From the NCBI RefSeq assembly GCF_958979055.1, contig NC_084893.1, forward strand, positions 19,029,454 to 19,093,453: DNA of 64,000 nucleotides, in the 5' to 3' direction. Within the stretch, counting starts at the first letter, position 1. Each line of letters starts with the position of its first letter. Source of the stretch: Alnus glutinosa. Taxonomy: Eukaryota > Streptophyta > Magnoliopsida > Fagales > Betulaceae. Positions 44,199 to 57,100 of the stretch are shown piece after piece. The notes below the pieces were generated by a model. The model had not been told where the DNA came from, searched no databases, and worked only from the letters and a program-made list of their open reading frames with translations. The translations under genes and the position numbers were made by a program.

Positions 44199-45620
44199 TC
44201 AGTACTGCTTCCACGACTGACGGAGTTTGTCTAATGCCATCCGAGACGACGATCCACTCTGATCACTGAGAGCAGCCTTGGCTTCATTTTTCATAGACAA
44301 GATTCTCTCCCTGATCGACCGACCTTCCTCCGAGTCCATCAACTCTCTAATTCGCTTCTCCACCTCGGCTGCATTCACAAACCCATTCTTAGACTCCTTC
44401 ATTTGCAAAGCAATTCTTATTTCTTCCACCAGTATCACCCTATTCAACCTTTGCCCAGCATACAGCGGCCATGCGACCATCGGCACCCCCGCACTCAACG
44501 CTTCCAGCACCGAGTTCCACCCGCAATGTGTCACAAACCCACCGACCGATTCGTGGTTCAACACGGCCACCTGTGGAGCCCAAGACTTCACTACCAGGCC
44601 TCTCTCTTTTGTCCGTTCCAAGAAACCCTCCGGAAGCAACAGATCCAAGTCCGGCTCAGGTTGGGCCGTGACGGCCAAGCTATGCTCCTGAGTCGGCGGA
44701 TTGCGCACCACCCACAAGAACCTTAAGCCACTCCTTTCCAACCCTATTAATATCTCCTTCAACTGTTCCATCGAGAACAACCCCAAGCTTCCAAAACATA
44801 AAAACACTACGCTTTGGCTCGGTTGCAAGTCGAGCCACCTTAAGCACCCCGGCGCGGCCTCATCTCTTTCATTACTACTAGCTATGAGTGGTCCTATGCA
44901 GAAAATAGGCGGTGTTGGACCGTCGGGGACGCATAGCCCATCTGATATTGCTTTGATAACTCTTGGCTCCAGCGATTCATAAGTGTTGACAATTATTCCT
45001 GCAGATTTAGCCATGCTAAACGAGCAGTCGAGAAAGCATTTGTAGGCGTCATCGTTACGGTCAAGTAATGGTTTCGGTGAATCCGAGGATGGTATGGGGG
45101 GTATGCCAGGAATGTCAAGAAGGGTGTTAAGGTCTTTAAAGCTTTTTGTTGAGTTTCTGTGCATGGTGGGGAGATACAGGAAGTAAGCGAGACAGCCGGC
45201 ACCGGAAGTGAAAAAATAGTATCCAGGAATGCTGAGGTTGGCTGCAACGGAGAGAGCATGAGAGCAAAAGAAGTCCATGATGAGCGCGCGGACGGTGTAG
45301 CTTTTGGAGATGGACAGGAGAGATTGATGGAGATTTGGGTTGTTGAGGCGGAGGAGCTCAAAGGTAAGCGTTTCATGGTTGGGAGAGGAGGTGGGAGGGA
45401 GAGTAACGTTGGGGAGATTGTGAAAGGTGATGGAGGGGGTGGTAGAAGAGACGGCGGATATGTACGGAGCGGTGGAACCAGCGTTGTAAGGTTGCGGGGC
45501 AATGAGTATGTGTACGGTGAGTGAAGGCTGGTGGGTGAGTATTAGTTTGGCAAGCTCTACCATGGAGATCAGGTGGCCAATTGCTGGTGTTGGGTACAGA
45601 ACTATAGCCTCCTCCTCCAT
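44199..45620 (-). CDS. UDP-glycosyltransferase, UGT88-like, complete intronless copy
   Basis: Single-exon family-1 glycosyltransferase of 473 residues, the usual length. It should move glucose from UDP-glucose to a small acceptor such as a phenolic, in the cytosol. The catalytic His is H16 (PTPAIGHLISM) and its partner Asp D116 (RALIMDFFCSH). The 44-residue PSPG donor box is W347-Q390 with HCGWNS at 365-370 and the final Gln typical of UDP-glucose use. Overall pattern (VELAKLIL, CVPDGPTPPIFCIGPLI, LCFGSLGLFS) is that of the UGT88 family, which glucosylates flavonoids, dihydrochalcones and related phenolics; the acceptor here is unknown. Oddity: PSPG position 43, normally Asp/Glu, is Gly389 (GGG where GAG is expected), so activity may be weakened or changed. 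A near-identical copy starts at 62978 in the opposite direction. Confidence 0.93.
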   Translation of the reverse strand: MEEEAIVLYPTPAIGHLISMVELAKLILTHQPSLTVHILIAPQPYNAGSTAPYISAVSSTTPSITFHNLPNVTLPPTSSPNHETLTFELLRLNNPNLHQSLLSISKSYTVRALIMDFFCSHALSVAANLSIPGYYFFTSGAGCLAYFLYLPTMHRNSTKSFKDLNTLLDIPGIPPIPSSDSPKPLLDRNDDAYKCFLDCSFSMAKSAGIIVNTYESLEPRVIKAISDGLCVPDGPTPPIFCIGPLIASSNERDEAAPGCLRWLDLQPSQSVVFLCFGSLGLFSMEQLKEILIGLERSGLRFLWVVRNPPTQEHSLAVTAQPEPDLDLLLPEGFLERTKERGLVVKSWAPQVAVLNHESVGGFVTHCGWNSVLEALSAGVPMVAWPLYAGQRLNRVILVEEIRIALQMKESKNGFVNAAEVEKRIRELMDSEEGRSIRERILSMKNEAKAALSDQSGSSSRMALDKLRQSWKQY

Positions 45621-45690
45621 AGCTGCTTCTGCTTCAGATTTGTGTGTGAGAGGGAGAGGTTCAAGGAAGAAAATTTATCTTATAGCTGTA
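45621..45690 (-). promoter_or_regulatory. Leader and TATA region of the minus-strand UGT88 copy
   Basis: On the minus strand CTATAAGATAAAT (about 45671-45683) lies about 55 bp upstream of the ATG. The ~65 bp between matches the leader of the second copy (62908-62977). Similarity stops just above the TATA, so the two promoters differ. Confidence 0.5.
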
Positions 45691-46080
45691 CTAAATACTC
45701 ACCGTTCTTATTTTTTTTTTTTTTTTAAAAAGATAATAATAATAAATAAATAAATAAATTATCTTATAGCTAGTATTTGGTGTTGTACTAAATACTCACC
45801 GTCCAATTTATTTATTTATTTAATTTTTTTGAAAATAAAAAACCCCGGTGGTGGTTGAACGATATGTAGTGTGGTTGATGTGAGCAATAATGGAGTGAAA
45901 GGGAGATGATGTAAAAATAAATAAATCTACCGACTTTTCATTTTGTCACAAATTCTTAGACTAATTGGATTTGACTTTTCTGGACCAAACTTAAATAGAC
46001 AGTAATTTGCCCTTCTAATTTAAAATAATGTATTTCTTACTTAAATTATTTATTTTTCTTTGTTTAGTTATCTCATTCCC
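45691..46080. other. Upstream region of UGT88 copy 1, no gene seen
   Basis: T-tract and AAT-repeat DNA, with a direct repeat of TTGTACTAAATACTCACCGT-like sequence (about 45686 and 45783). No coding feature. Confidence 0.4.
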
Positions 46081-46091
46081 AAAATACATAT

Positions 46092-46196
46092 TTGATAAGG
46101 GATAACTCAATCGGTTGGAGACTACACCTCATAAAGCGGAGGTCACTAGTTCGAATCCCCCATCTTGTGTGGACATGTCAAAAAAAAAAAAAAAAA
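46092..46196 (+). mobile_element. tRNA-derived SINE with pol III boxes and target duplication
   Basis: Box A-like TAACTCAATCGG at 46103-46114 and box B AGTTCGAATCC at 46148-46158 (10 of 11 to GGTTCGANNCC), 33 bp apart as in tRNA genes, followed by a short body and a poly-A tail. Flanks AAAATACATAT (46081-46091) and AAATACACATAT after the tail form an imperfect target duplication. The sequence does not fold into a full tRNA, so I call a SINE, not a tRNA gene. Confidence 0.8.
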
Positions 46197-46304
46197 TACA
46201 CATATAAAAATTATTACTTTATGTAAATTAAAATGGTCTCTCTTCCCACTCCTAATTCATAATATATAATGTCTCTCTCACTTGGGATAACTACTTTTTA
46301 TTCT

Positions 46305-46440
<136 letters not shown>

Positions 46441-46704
46441 GTTTCCCCTTCTCTAAAATACACGCATAAAAAATTATAATTTTTCATGTAGAGACCTCCT
46501 AAAAACACTCTAATAATATATTTAATCTTAGGGTACTTTTTTAGAAAGTGAAAAAAAAAATAAAAATAAAAAAATCAAAAGGGTATAGCCATTTGGACGA
46601 TGCCGCTAAAAAATGTATCTAAATATATATTTAGGTGGGTTAGCCCTACCTTTTTTAAAAAAAAAAAGAAGAAAAAATTTGGAGAAAAATGAATGTTATT
46701 AAAC

Positions 46705-46935
46705 TCAGAGAATGAGAGTTTCTTGCTTCGCAAGAACAATATGCTGAATAGGAGGACATGCCTTCATCCAGACTTTATCAGGAGAGGTTGACAAAGCAAA
46801 TTTAGCTAGACAATGCGCAGCTTCATTTTCCTTTCGACGAGTATGCTGGACCTCAGCCGATTGCAAGCTTAACAACCTTTCATTCGTGTCTTCAATGAGC
46901 TGCCCGAACCTATTCCAAATTTAGCACTACCCATT
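46705..46935 (-). mobile_element. RNase H-like (RVT_3) 3' fragment of a LINE-type element
   Basis: One open frame without a start codon reads IWNRFGQLIEDTNERLLSLQ, VQHTRRKENEAAHCLAKFAL, DKVWMKACPPIQHIVLAKQE and ends at a TGA at 46705. The pattern R..N..AH.LA..AL is the end of the plant RVT_3 RNase H-like domain found in non-LTR elements. It is 5'-truncated about 15 bp before the gypsy element. Confidence 0.75.
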
Positions 46936-48251
46936 TGATATATGAATTTGATAAGTGTTGAATATTGCATATTCAAGCTCCTTAATTCATACATGTTAAT
47001 CACTTAATTTTGTTATATTTTAATATTTTGTATTGTTTTTGTGTTTGTGTTTTCTTGTGTTTTTACAGATTTTGGAAGAAAATCCATCAAATTCCAATAT
47101 TATAACGAAGTCGGCAAACTAACTTTTGAAAAGATTCAATTCTAAATCAATTTTAAATTTAAGAAAGAGAAGTCGGTAAAATCTGTTTTTATTGGAAAGA
47201 ATCCGGAATGAGCATGTCTCTGTATTTTAATCATAACTTTCTACTCATGTATCAGATTACGATCAAATTGGTGGCGTTGGAAAGCTAATAAAAAATTAAA
47301 CAAATATGTCAAAAATAGGTTTTTCCTAATTCGGACGTTACTATAACAAAATTACCCCGAAATAAAAGACTGCAAATATGGACGAATTTGTGATCATTTT
47401 CCTACTTGGATTGAATTTTTAGTCTCCTTCTTGGACTAAAAGACTAAGTTCCGATTTTTCTAGGATTTCTAGGGCTTTTAGCCCTCTTCTAATTTCTATA
47501 AATAGGCATCTAAACATTGAATAAAGACGTACTGCTACCTATAACAAATTCAGAGAAATACTTCTTGAAGGCTTGAAGAGTTGAAGAGAAGTAACGATGG
47601 TAGGAGGCCATTGCAGCAATGTCATGAGCGGCTAAAAACCTTCGTAGGGTATTGATGTAATCCTACCCAAGTACAATGGTTTGATTGTATTTTAATTCAG
47701 AGAATTTAAATTTATGTATGTTAGTTGTATAATTATGAGAATTGCTACAATTTGATATTGTTCTTAATCTTTTAATGCAATTGTTCTTCAATGCATAATC
47801 AATATTGGTAGAATTCTTCTCTTGTATTATAAAACTTTTTACCTCTATTGAACTCAAATCATTCTTATTTTTTGTGTTTGTGAGAATGATGATTATACAA
47901 CGGGTTCAATTGACATATGATCAAGAGTATTAGATAGGCCATACCTAGGAAAGACGAATCGTACTACACTCTAGTTTAGTGTAAATTAGGTAGACGATCC
48001 GTACCAACCGAAGATAAGTTATCTATTCCATTGATTGTATGTATCATATTAAAGACGTAGTTAATCTATACATAGGGAAGATGGGTTGTACCACATTTTA
48101 GTTGTTAAGTGGACGATCTGTGCCAACTAAAGATGAATTATACTTGTTCTTTAAAGCTAATTTATTGTTTATTTATAACATGCATATAATGAATTTCTCT
48201 AATTAAATATGATTAACCATTGATGTGCGGATAGCAGTGAAGTCAATACTC

Positions 48252-48291
<40 letters not shown>

Positions 48292-48847
48292 TTTTAATTA
48301 TCTTTTACATTTATTTTATGCACTTTAGTTAAAATCAAAACCAACAAATCTTTTTTTTAGTAATTTTTAATCTTCATAAACTTAATAACAACACCCCTAC
48401 AGTCCTTGAAGTTCGATACCTTCTTTATAGCCTTGTCCTACAAAGATTCGTTCTATTGTGAGTGGTTTATTTATTATTGATATATTTTTGCTTAAAAACA
48501 CCACATCAATTTTTGGCGTTGTTGTCGTCAATTGCTTAATGATTGCATTATTAAGTTTTAAAGATTAAATCTAGCTTAATTCTTTTTTTCCTGTTTCTTT
48601 TTACTCTTAACTTTAGTTTCTAATTTTGCTTTTAGTTTTTTTCTTTTTTTTCCTCTCAGTTTTTCTCACTCAACGCATCTAGCGGTCTACGATCGAGCGC
48701 ACTTTGCCGTGCGATCAAGTGCATTAGCACTGATTTGCCTTAATATAGCATCTGTAGCAACTAAATTCCAGCATTCTTATGGGCCGTTTGTGAGCTTTTC
48801 GTTCTTTTTTTTTTTTTTTTTTTTTAATCTTTATTTTCTATTGTTTT

Positions 48848-51420
48848 ATGCTGAATCACCGTTCCTCATCATTGCCTTTAAATTCTTGTGACCTTGACAT
48901 TGAACGCACTCTTAGACAACTTAGATCCGAAAAGAACTCTAATTTGCTAGAAGAACGTCTCACTAAGACTATAGATGAGAATAACTATATGGCTTTGAGA
49001 GATCACTATCTCCCTACCACGTACACTTCTCTCACATGTCTCAGGCTGCCGGATGTTACGGCAGCCCACTATGAGATTAAGCCTAGCACTATATAGAGTT
49101 TACCATCTTTTCTAGGACTTAGTACTGAAAATCTTCATGACTTTCTCGGTGAATTCCTAACAATCTGTTCTACCATTAAATTGAGCAGGTTCACCGAGGA
49201 CGCTCTAAGGATGCGTCTCTTTCCCTTCCCCCTCAAGGAAAGAGCCAAACATTGGTTTCATTCCTTAATTAGCACCAAATTCTATTATTTCTTGGGCTCA
49301 ATTGCAACAAGAATTTCTAAAGAGATATTTTCCAATAGGAAAGACCAATGATATTAGGAGAGCTATCACTAGTATCTCTTAATATGAGGGAGAAAAATTA
49401 TATGAGACTTGGGAAAGACTCAAGGACCTACTTAGATCATGCCCACACCATGCTATCCCGAAGTGGTAGCTAGTGCGAAGCTTCTATGAAGGCTTGACCG
49501 AGCCTAATAGACAAATGGTAGATGCATCTTGTGGGAGAATATTTATGATGAAAAATGAGGATAAAGCATGGATCTTGTTTGAAAACTTGAGTAATAATTT
49601 CATTCAGTATGCATCCGCTAAACGTAGAGCACCTGCACCTAAAGAGCCAAAGACCGAAGGTCTTTTTGAAGTAGGACATTCTTCGGATGTAACCACTCAA
49701 GTAGTTGATGCTATCAATAGGAACTTCAATCAATTGATGGTTGTTGGTTTTGCCCCTCATTTTGCTCACTCGCACACACAACACTCACCGTGTTCATTAT
49801 GTTTGAGTCCTATGCATCAAGTCAATGATTGTCCTACAGCTGGAAGTTTTTATAATGTTTCAACTGAGCAGGTCAACGCAGCATTTTCACATCTGGGTAA
49901 AGATCTATACTCCAATACATATAACCCAAGATGGAGAAATCATCCCAACTTCTTATGGAAGGCTCAAGCTTCAAATAACTCGGTCCGAGAGGTGTATAAT
50001 CAAGCTCAATCTAACAGGTAACCCTACCAACCTTCTTCCACATACCAGTGTTCACAGCAACAGTCTCAGGCTGCACCATCTCCTCAGTTGGATTCTGACG
50101 TTCAAACTCAGATGTTGAAACTTCTAAGCGAGATCAATTAGACAATGAAATCTCAAGGTCAAACAGTGGACTATGACTCTCAAGCCATTGCCAAAATTGA
50201 GGCTCAGATGGGACCAATGGTTCAAACCATTGCCAAGTTAGAGGTGCAGATGGGACAAATGGCTAACACCCTCAACAGGAGGGAAGAAGGAAAACTTCCA
50301 AGTCAAACCAATGGCCAACCCGAAGGGACACTACATGGCAGAAGCAAGTACTTCACATCATCAACAAGTGCTAGCCATCACCACATTGCGAAGTGGAAGA
50401 AGGGTCGACAATCATGTGCAAGAAAAGGAGGATGAGCACATAGAGACCCCACAGAACCTACAGAAGGAAAAGGGTAAGCAAGTAAGCACCGAGGCTTTTT
50501 CGTCATCTGCTCCCACTCCTGAGATACCATATGAGCCCCAGACCCCATTCCCAGAACGTCTTAAGGCACCTTCTCACTTTGGGAAACAGGGATAGAAAAT
50601 ATAGGATATGAGGAGGTCTTCAAACAAGTAAAAATCAATCTCCCACTCATTGATGCCAACAAGGAAGTGCTTGCTTATGCAAAATTCCTCAAAGATCTGT
50701 GTACTCAACAACGAAGAGCAAGGGCTAACACTCCAAAGAATATATTTCTCACTAAGCAGGTCAGTTCTATACTTCAGCATAGTCTTCCTCCCAAGTTCAA
50801 GGACCCCGGTGCTCCCACCATTTCTTGTATTATTGGAGACCACAAGATTGATAAAGCCCTCCTTTATTTGGGTCTGGAGTGAATCTATTGCCATACTCGG
50901 TCTACTTATAGCTCGGTTTGGGGGAATTAAAGCCCACACTAATTATCTTTCAATTGGCTGATAGATCCACCAAGAAACCGTGAGGAATCATCGAGGATGT
51001 TTTCATCCAAGTTGACAATTTCTATTTCCCCATAGACTTCATCGTTCTTGATATTGAACTAGTGGCTAATATCACAAAGATGATCCCTGTAATCCTCGGT
51101 CACCATTTCTTAGCTACGGCTAATGCTAACATAAACTGCAGGACCAAAATTATGAAAATCAGGTTTCGAAATCTGAAGGTAAAATTGAATATCTTCCATG
51201 CCTTCTAGCAACCAGCGGATAAAGCTGAGTGCTTCTTTCTACACTCCGTAGAGAACTTGGTTGCACAGTCCCCTCCTTGCATTCTTACTAAAGATCCATT
51301 CGAGGCTGGTATAACGCACATCAAGGTAGATAATTGTGATACAGGGCAATCCATAGGCCAAGCAAATTACTGGCTTTCCACTATTGCCAAACTCGACGTT
51401 CCTCCATTAGTCATACCAAG
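48848..51420 (+). pseudogene. Gypsy Gag and protease remnant, multiply interrupted
   Basis: Gag homology runs in broken frames from 48848: LGEFLTICSTIKLSRFTEDA, LRMRLFPFPLKERAKHWFHS, then FLKRYFPIGKTNDIRRAI and RSFYEGLTEPNRQMVDASCG. The zinc knuckle CSLCLSPMHQVNDC (CX2CX4HX4C) is near 49795. The protease region follows at 50640-51190: KFKDPGAPTISCIIGDHKID, ALLYLGLE, FPIDFIVLDIE and IPVILGHHFLATANANINCR. The catalytic motif, normally LDLGASVN, reads LYLGLE and ends in a stop, so the active-site Asp is gone. Several stops and shifts show it is dead. Confidence 0.8.
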
Positions 51421-52426
51421 AACGTCTTGATTACTACTTCCAAGTAACATTCTTTCTCGGTGGTCCAACAAGGTAAACGATAAAGTTACCAAGGGCAATG
51501 ATTGCAACCCGACATAAAGGGCATTGAACAGAATGGAGATGCTACTTGACGGATCCCAGGAGTTTTTCTTATCCTTCCTCATTTTTATTTTTGATTTCTT
51601 TATGGATCTGGTTTGTCTGGCTGAATATGTTAAACTTAGCGCTAATGAGAGGCAACCCACTTTACTAACACTTCTCCTGAGGTTTTTTATTTTATTTTTA
51701 TTTTTTTATTTTTAATGCTTATTATACAGCTAGAGTAGTGTTTTGTTTTCCAGGACAGACATTCTTGCGTTGAAGTTTGGGGGGTACAACCAACCCCATT
51801 TTTTTTCCTTCCACCTAATGCGTCGTTTAAGTTTGAGGGTGGAAAAAACATTTTGCTGTCCTGTTGGAGATATTGTGACTGCATGATCATGTATTTCTAA
51901 GAATTTGGTTAAACTTTAATTCTGATTTGTATTTTATTGGTGAGCTTAACATGATGAACCTATGATCACTTGACTAGGAAATTTAGAGTTTTGTTATTTT
52001 CTTTGGCAACATGAGATATTTCTTGTTTCAATTTGATTCTCACAAGTAAACTAGCACGTAGTCTGTGGGGGTATGAAATCTGAAATCAAGTATGTCTGTT
52101 GTAAATATCTTGGATACAGTTGGCAACTTATTGGAGAAATAAGCTTGGCATATAAATAAAAAATAAAAAAAATTAAATAATTGAATTTTTCACTGAGTAA
52201 CGGGAACTCTTACCTCATTAAGCATTGAGTGTTCATTTCAAAAGGTGTAAAATTTGGATTGTTTGATAAAATGGCTAAATTTAGCTTCATAGCCTTTTTA
52301 ACTCAAATTAGTAAGTCTTTAGGGTGTTTTACACCTAGTGCTTTGAAACCATCTGGTTTGAGAATCATTGACCTAACACTCGATACATGGGTCAATTAGA
52401 AAACTTATGGGAGCTAAGCACTGCAC

Positions 52427-52428
<2 letters not shown>

Positions 52429-52502
<74 letters not shown>
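52429..52502. repeat. CA microsatellite, about 37 units
   Basis: Uninterrupted CA run in the untranslated 3' part of the gypsy element. The corresponding place in the nested relative (near 54780) has no such run, so the expansion happened in this copy. Confidence 0.95.
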
Positions 52503-52505
<3 letters not shown>

Positions 52506-54172
52506 GTTAAAAAAGAAAAAAGAAAATATGTCTTGGTTGTTTTATCAAATAGGGAGTCTAGTAAATTTTGAGTATTGAACCATTCATGATTGAAATTAGT
52601 TTTTGAAACCTCACGACTATGTGTTAAGTTCACTTTACACTAGTTGAATCTTGTGATATCTTATAATGCCATGTTAGTAGCTTAATTTTTAATTCCTTGA
52701 AATTGTGAAGATAGAGTTTGTTTTGTTAAGCTTGCTAATGAATGAGAATCATTTTTTTTTTTTTTTTGTGACACTTAAATCTTATGAATAACATTATCTT
52801 GCATAATATTTGTGGGTATCATTTCTGGCAAACCCTCACGAGACTTCACTCGTCCACTAGAGAGTCCTACGAGTTTAAAAGGTTTGTTGCATACGCTAAA
52901 TGCAATCGTACATACCATGAAAGAATGATTTATCTTGTTGTTTTTCAGTTTATTTTCTATTTTGTATTGTTAAGAGACTAGCAATTTATAAGTTTGGGGG
53001 TGTGATAAGTGTTGAATATTACATATTCAAGCCCCTTAATTGACAAATGTTAATCTCTTAATTTTGTTATAGTTTAATGCTTTGTATTGTTTTTGTGTTT
53101 TCTTGTGTTTTACAGATTTTGGAAGAAAATCCATCAAATTCCAAGATTATAACAAAGTCGGCAAACTCACTTGTTATTGGAAATAATCCATAATGAGCAC
53201 ATCTTTGTATTTTAATCATAATTTTCTGCTCAAGTATTGGATTGTGATAAAATTAATGGCGTTAAAAAGATAATGAAAAATGAAACAAATACATCAGAAA
53301 TAAGTTTTTCTTAATTCGGAAGTTTACTTTGCCGAAATTGCCCTGCAATAAAAGATCGCAAATCTGGACGAATTTGGAATCATTTTCCTACTTGGATTGA
53401 ATTTTCAGTCTTATACTTAGACTAAGAGACTAAGTTTTGATTTTTCTAGGATTTCTAGGGCTTTTTGGCATCTCCCAATCTCTATAAATAGACCTCCTCT
53501 AAATATTGAAGAAAGACACACTACTACCCAGAGCAAATTCAGAGAAATACTTCTTGAAGGCTTGAAGAGTTAAAGAGAAGTAACGATGGTAGGAGGCCAT
53601 TGCAATAGCGCCATGAGCAGCTAAAAACCTTTGTAGGGTATTGATGTATCCCTATCCAAATACAATGGTTTGATTGTATTTTAATTCAGAGAATTTTAGT
53701 TTATGTATATTGTTTGTATAATTATGAGAATTGCTACAATTTGATATTGTTCTTAATCTTTTAATGCAATTGCTCTTCAATTCATAATCAATATTAGTAG
53801 AATTATTCTCTTGTCTTATAAAGCTTTTTATCTTTATTGAACTCAAATCATTTTTATTTTTTTGATTATGAGAATGATGATTATACATCGGGTTTAATTG
53901 ACATATGATCAAGAGGATTAAATAGGCCATGCTTAGGGAAGACGGATCGTACTACAACCTAGTTTAGTGTAATTTAGGTAGACAATCTATGCCAACTAAA
54001 GATGAGTTATACTATTCAATTAATTGTATGTATCCTATTAAAAACGTAGCTAATCCATATATAGGGAAGACAGGTCGTACCGCATCTTAGTGGTTAGGTG
54101 GACGATTCGTGCCAATCGAAGATGGATTATACTTATTCTTTAAAGGTTATTTCTTGTTTATTTATAACATAC

Positions 54173-57100
54173 TGGTTAAGCTTAAACATATCTTCTAGGT
54201 CTTCTCAAAGTGTGCTTTAAGCCCAAAATCAATATAATTAATTGCATCTTTATTTTCAACTTGGAAACAATAAAACAACACAAAATCAAACAAATAACAA
54301 TGCTAAGGAATTAACATATGCAAGTTAAGGAGCTTGAATGTGCAACATTAACCGCTTATCACACCCTTAAAATTACATATTACTAGTCTCTTAGCAATAC
54401 AAAACAAGAAATAAAACTGAAAAACAACTAGATAAATCTTTCTTTCGTGGAATGTACGATTACATTTAACGTATGTAACAAGCCTTTTAAACCTATAGGA
54501 CTCCCTAATGGACGAGTGAAGTCTCGTGAGGGTTTGTCAGGAATGATACCCACAAACATTTTTCCTACTATGTTATCGTCAAGAATGCAGCATCATAAAA
54601 ATAATGGTTCTTATTCATTGACAAGTTTAACAAAATAAACTTCATCTTCACAATTTTAGAGAATTAAAAATAAAGCTACTAATATGGCATTATGAGATAT
54701 CACAAGATTCAACTACTATAAAGTGAACTTAACACATAGTCATGTGGTTTCAAAAACTAAGGCATATATATGCAAGCTGTGCAATGCTTAGCTCCCTTAA
54801 GCTTTCTAATTGACCCATGTAATGAATATTAGGTCAATGACTCCCAAACCAGATGGTTTTAGGGCACTAGGTGTAAAACACCCTAAAGACTTACTAACTC
54901 GAGTTAAAAAGGCTACGAAGCTAAACTTAGCCATTTTATCAATCAAAACAAACTTCCACCTTTTGACGCGAATACGGATGCTTAATGAGGCAAGAGATCC
55001 GGTTACTTAGCGAAAAGCTCAAATGATCAATATTATTATTATTTTTTTAATGCCAAGGTTCTTCTTCCAACAAGTTAGCCAGCTGTATCCAAGATATTGA
55101 TAACAGACGTAACTAATTTCAAATTTCATACCCCACAAACTACGTGCTAGTGTGCTTGTGAGAATCAAATTGAAACAAGTAATATCTCAAGCTGCCAAAG
55201 AAAATAAAAAAACTTTTTAATTCCCTGGTCAAGTGATCATGTGTTCATCATGTTAAGCTCACCAATGAAATACAAATCAGAATTTAATTTTAACCAAATT
55301 CTTAGAGATAACATAGCAAAATATTGGACAGTGTTTCATTTTTTCGTACCCCCAAACTTGAATCACACATTGTCTCTAATGTGTGTATAGAACTGAATAT
55401 AACAGTAAGAGGATAGGAATACCTGAATGAGTAGATGTGGGGCATATAATACCCCCAAACTTAATTACAAAAACACATATCCTGAAGAAGAGAGTGATAC
55501 TCCAACCAGATACTAGTCAAGTGCAACACATTGTTGTAAAAATATATACTAAGAATGAAACAACAATGGAGACGATAAACCTAGAAGGATATCATGTACC
55601 CTGGCCTGATGGAGGACTAGAGCGCACATGGCCTATGCTCGAACCTAAGAAGCTGACTCATTTAGTAAAAAATATGTGTGATCCACCAAGCCAACGGAAT
55701 CCACATTCTTGATGCGCTCAATGCTCTCTGACCCTAAAAGTTAAATTTGAAGCACCAATCGTTTCTTCTCTTGGACCAAAGAGAATAAATTTTACCTACA
55801 AAAAGGTAATTTTCAATGTCCGCATATCGTGGTAGATTCTTCTGAGTGTTCTCAAACAGTTTCTCATCCGGAAGCGAATCATGAACTGGAATAAAATGAG
55901 GAGAATACACAAGGAAGTTTTCTACCTTGATGGTCTCTTTTTGCTCTTCTAACAGCCCTAACAAACTTCTCTCCTGACCTCTTGGTAAGTCATAAGCAAT
56001 AGAGGCTCGGGGTTCATATGGCGTCTCGAGAATAAGAGTGGATGATGAAGGAGCCACAGTGCTCACTTCCTCGCCTTTTGCCCGATGAAGAGCTTATAGG
56101 GCCTCAATTTGATCCTCCATCAACTCTTCCATGTGAGTTTCGACCACTTCTCAATTCTTCATTGTGGTGATTGCTTGCTCATAATAAGAAGTACTCTCAT
56201 CCACCATATAGTGTCCATCAAGATTGGCCATCGGCTGTCTTCGAAGCTCTTCTTCTTTTCTATTGAGGTGGTTCATGATTTGTTCAAAGTAAGCATCCAT
56301 CCTGGCTTCCATCTTGGCGAAGAATTGAGCGGTGTATTTTTCCTGGTGAGACTTCATAATCTAAGTCTGAGAGTCTATTATTTGATCCATCTTGCTTATA
56401 AATTTCAACAGCTGATCTTGAAGGCCAGAATCTGACTGAGGAGATGGTATAACCTGAGATTACTGTTGTGGAGTTGATTGATATTGAAGGGAATATGATT
56501 GCTCATTGAACTGCGGATATGTTTGATGGTACAGTTCATGAATTCGTGGAGCATAATTTTTAGGAGCTTGAGCTTGTCACGAGATATTAGACTGGTTGCT
56601 CCATCTCGGGTTATAGGATTCACAGTAAGGTTCATTTTTCGGTTTGGAGAATTGTGTGTTCATATGCTCATAAGAATAGTTAGAAAATTATCCTGCAGTA
56701 GGACAATCTTTAACATGGTGATAAGGACTATAGCAATATGAACATGGTCTATGGGGTGTTGGAATGCCTCCCCATATGAACTAAATTAACAAAAATAAAA
56801 TAAAATAAAGGAAAATAAAAACAAAAATTGAAAAAAAATAAAATTAAAGAAACCAAAATAAAATAAAATAAAAACAGAAAGAATCAAGTTAAATTCAATC
56901 TTTAAAACTTAATAACATAACTGTTTGCAGTATCCGGCAACGGCGCCAAAAATTGATGTGGTCTTTTGTTTACCAAAATATATCAATAATCAAATTAACT
57001 ACTCGCAATAGAACGAATCCTTGTAGGATAAGGTTATAGAGAGGGTGTCTAACCTCAAGGACTGCAGGGGTATTGCTATCAAGTTTTTCGAGATTAAATA

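Noticed and set aside
44993..45524. Long open frames on both strands overlapping the UGT88 gene (169, 121 and 93 residues)
   Set aside because: They are shadows of the UGT88 coding sequence and recur in the second copy for that reason.
46092..46196. tRNA-like sequence with box A and box B
   Set aside because: No full cloverleaf can be drawn; it has a poly-A tail and flanking direct repeats, so it was called a SINE.
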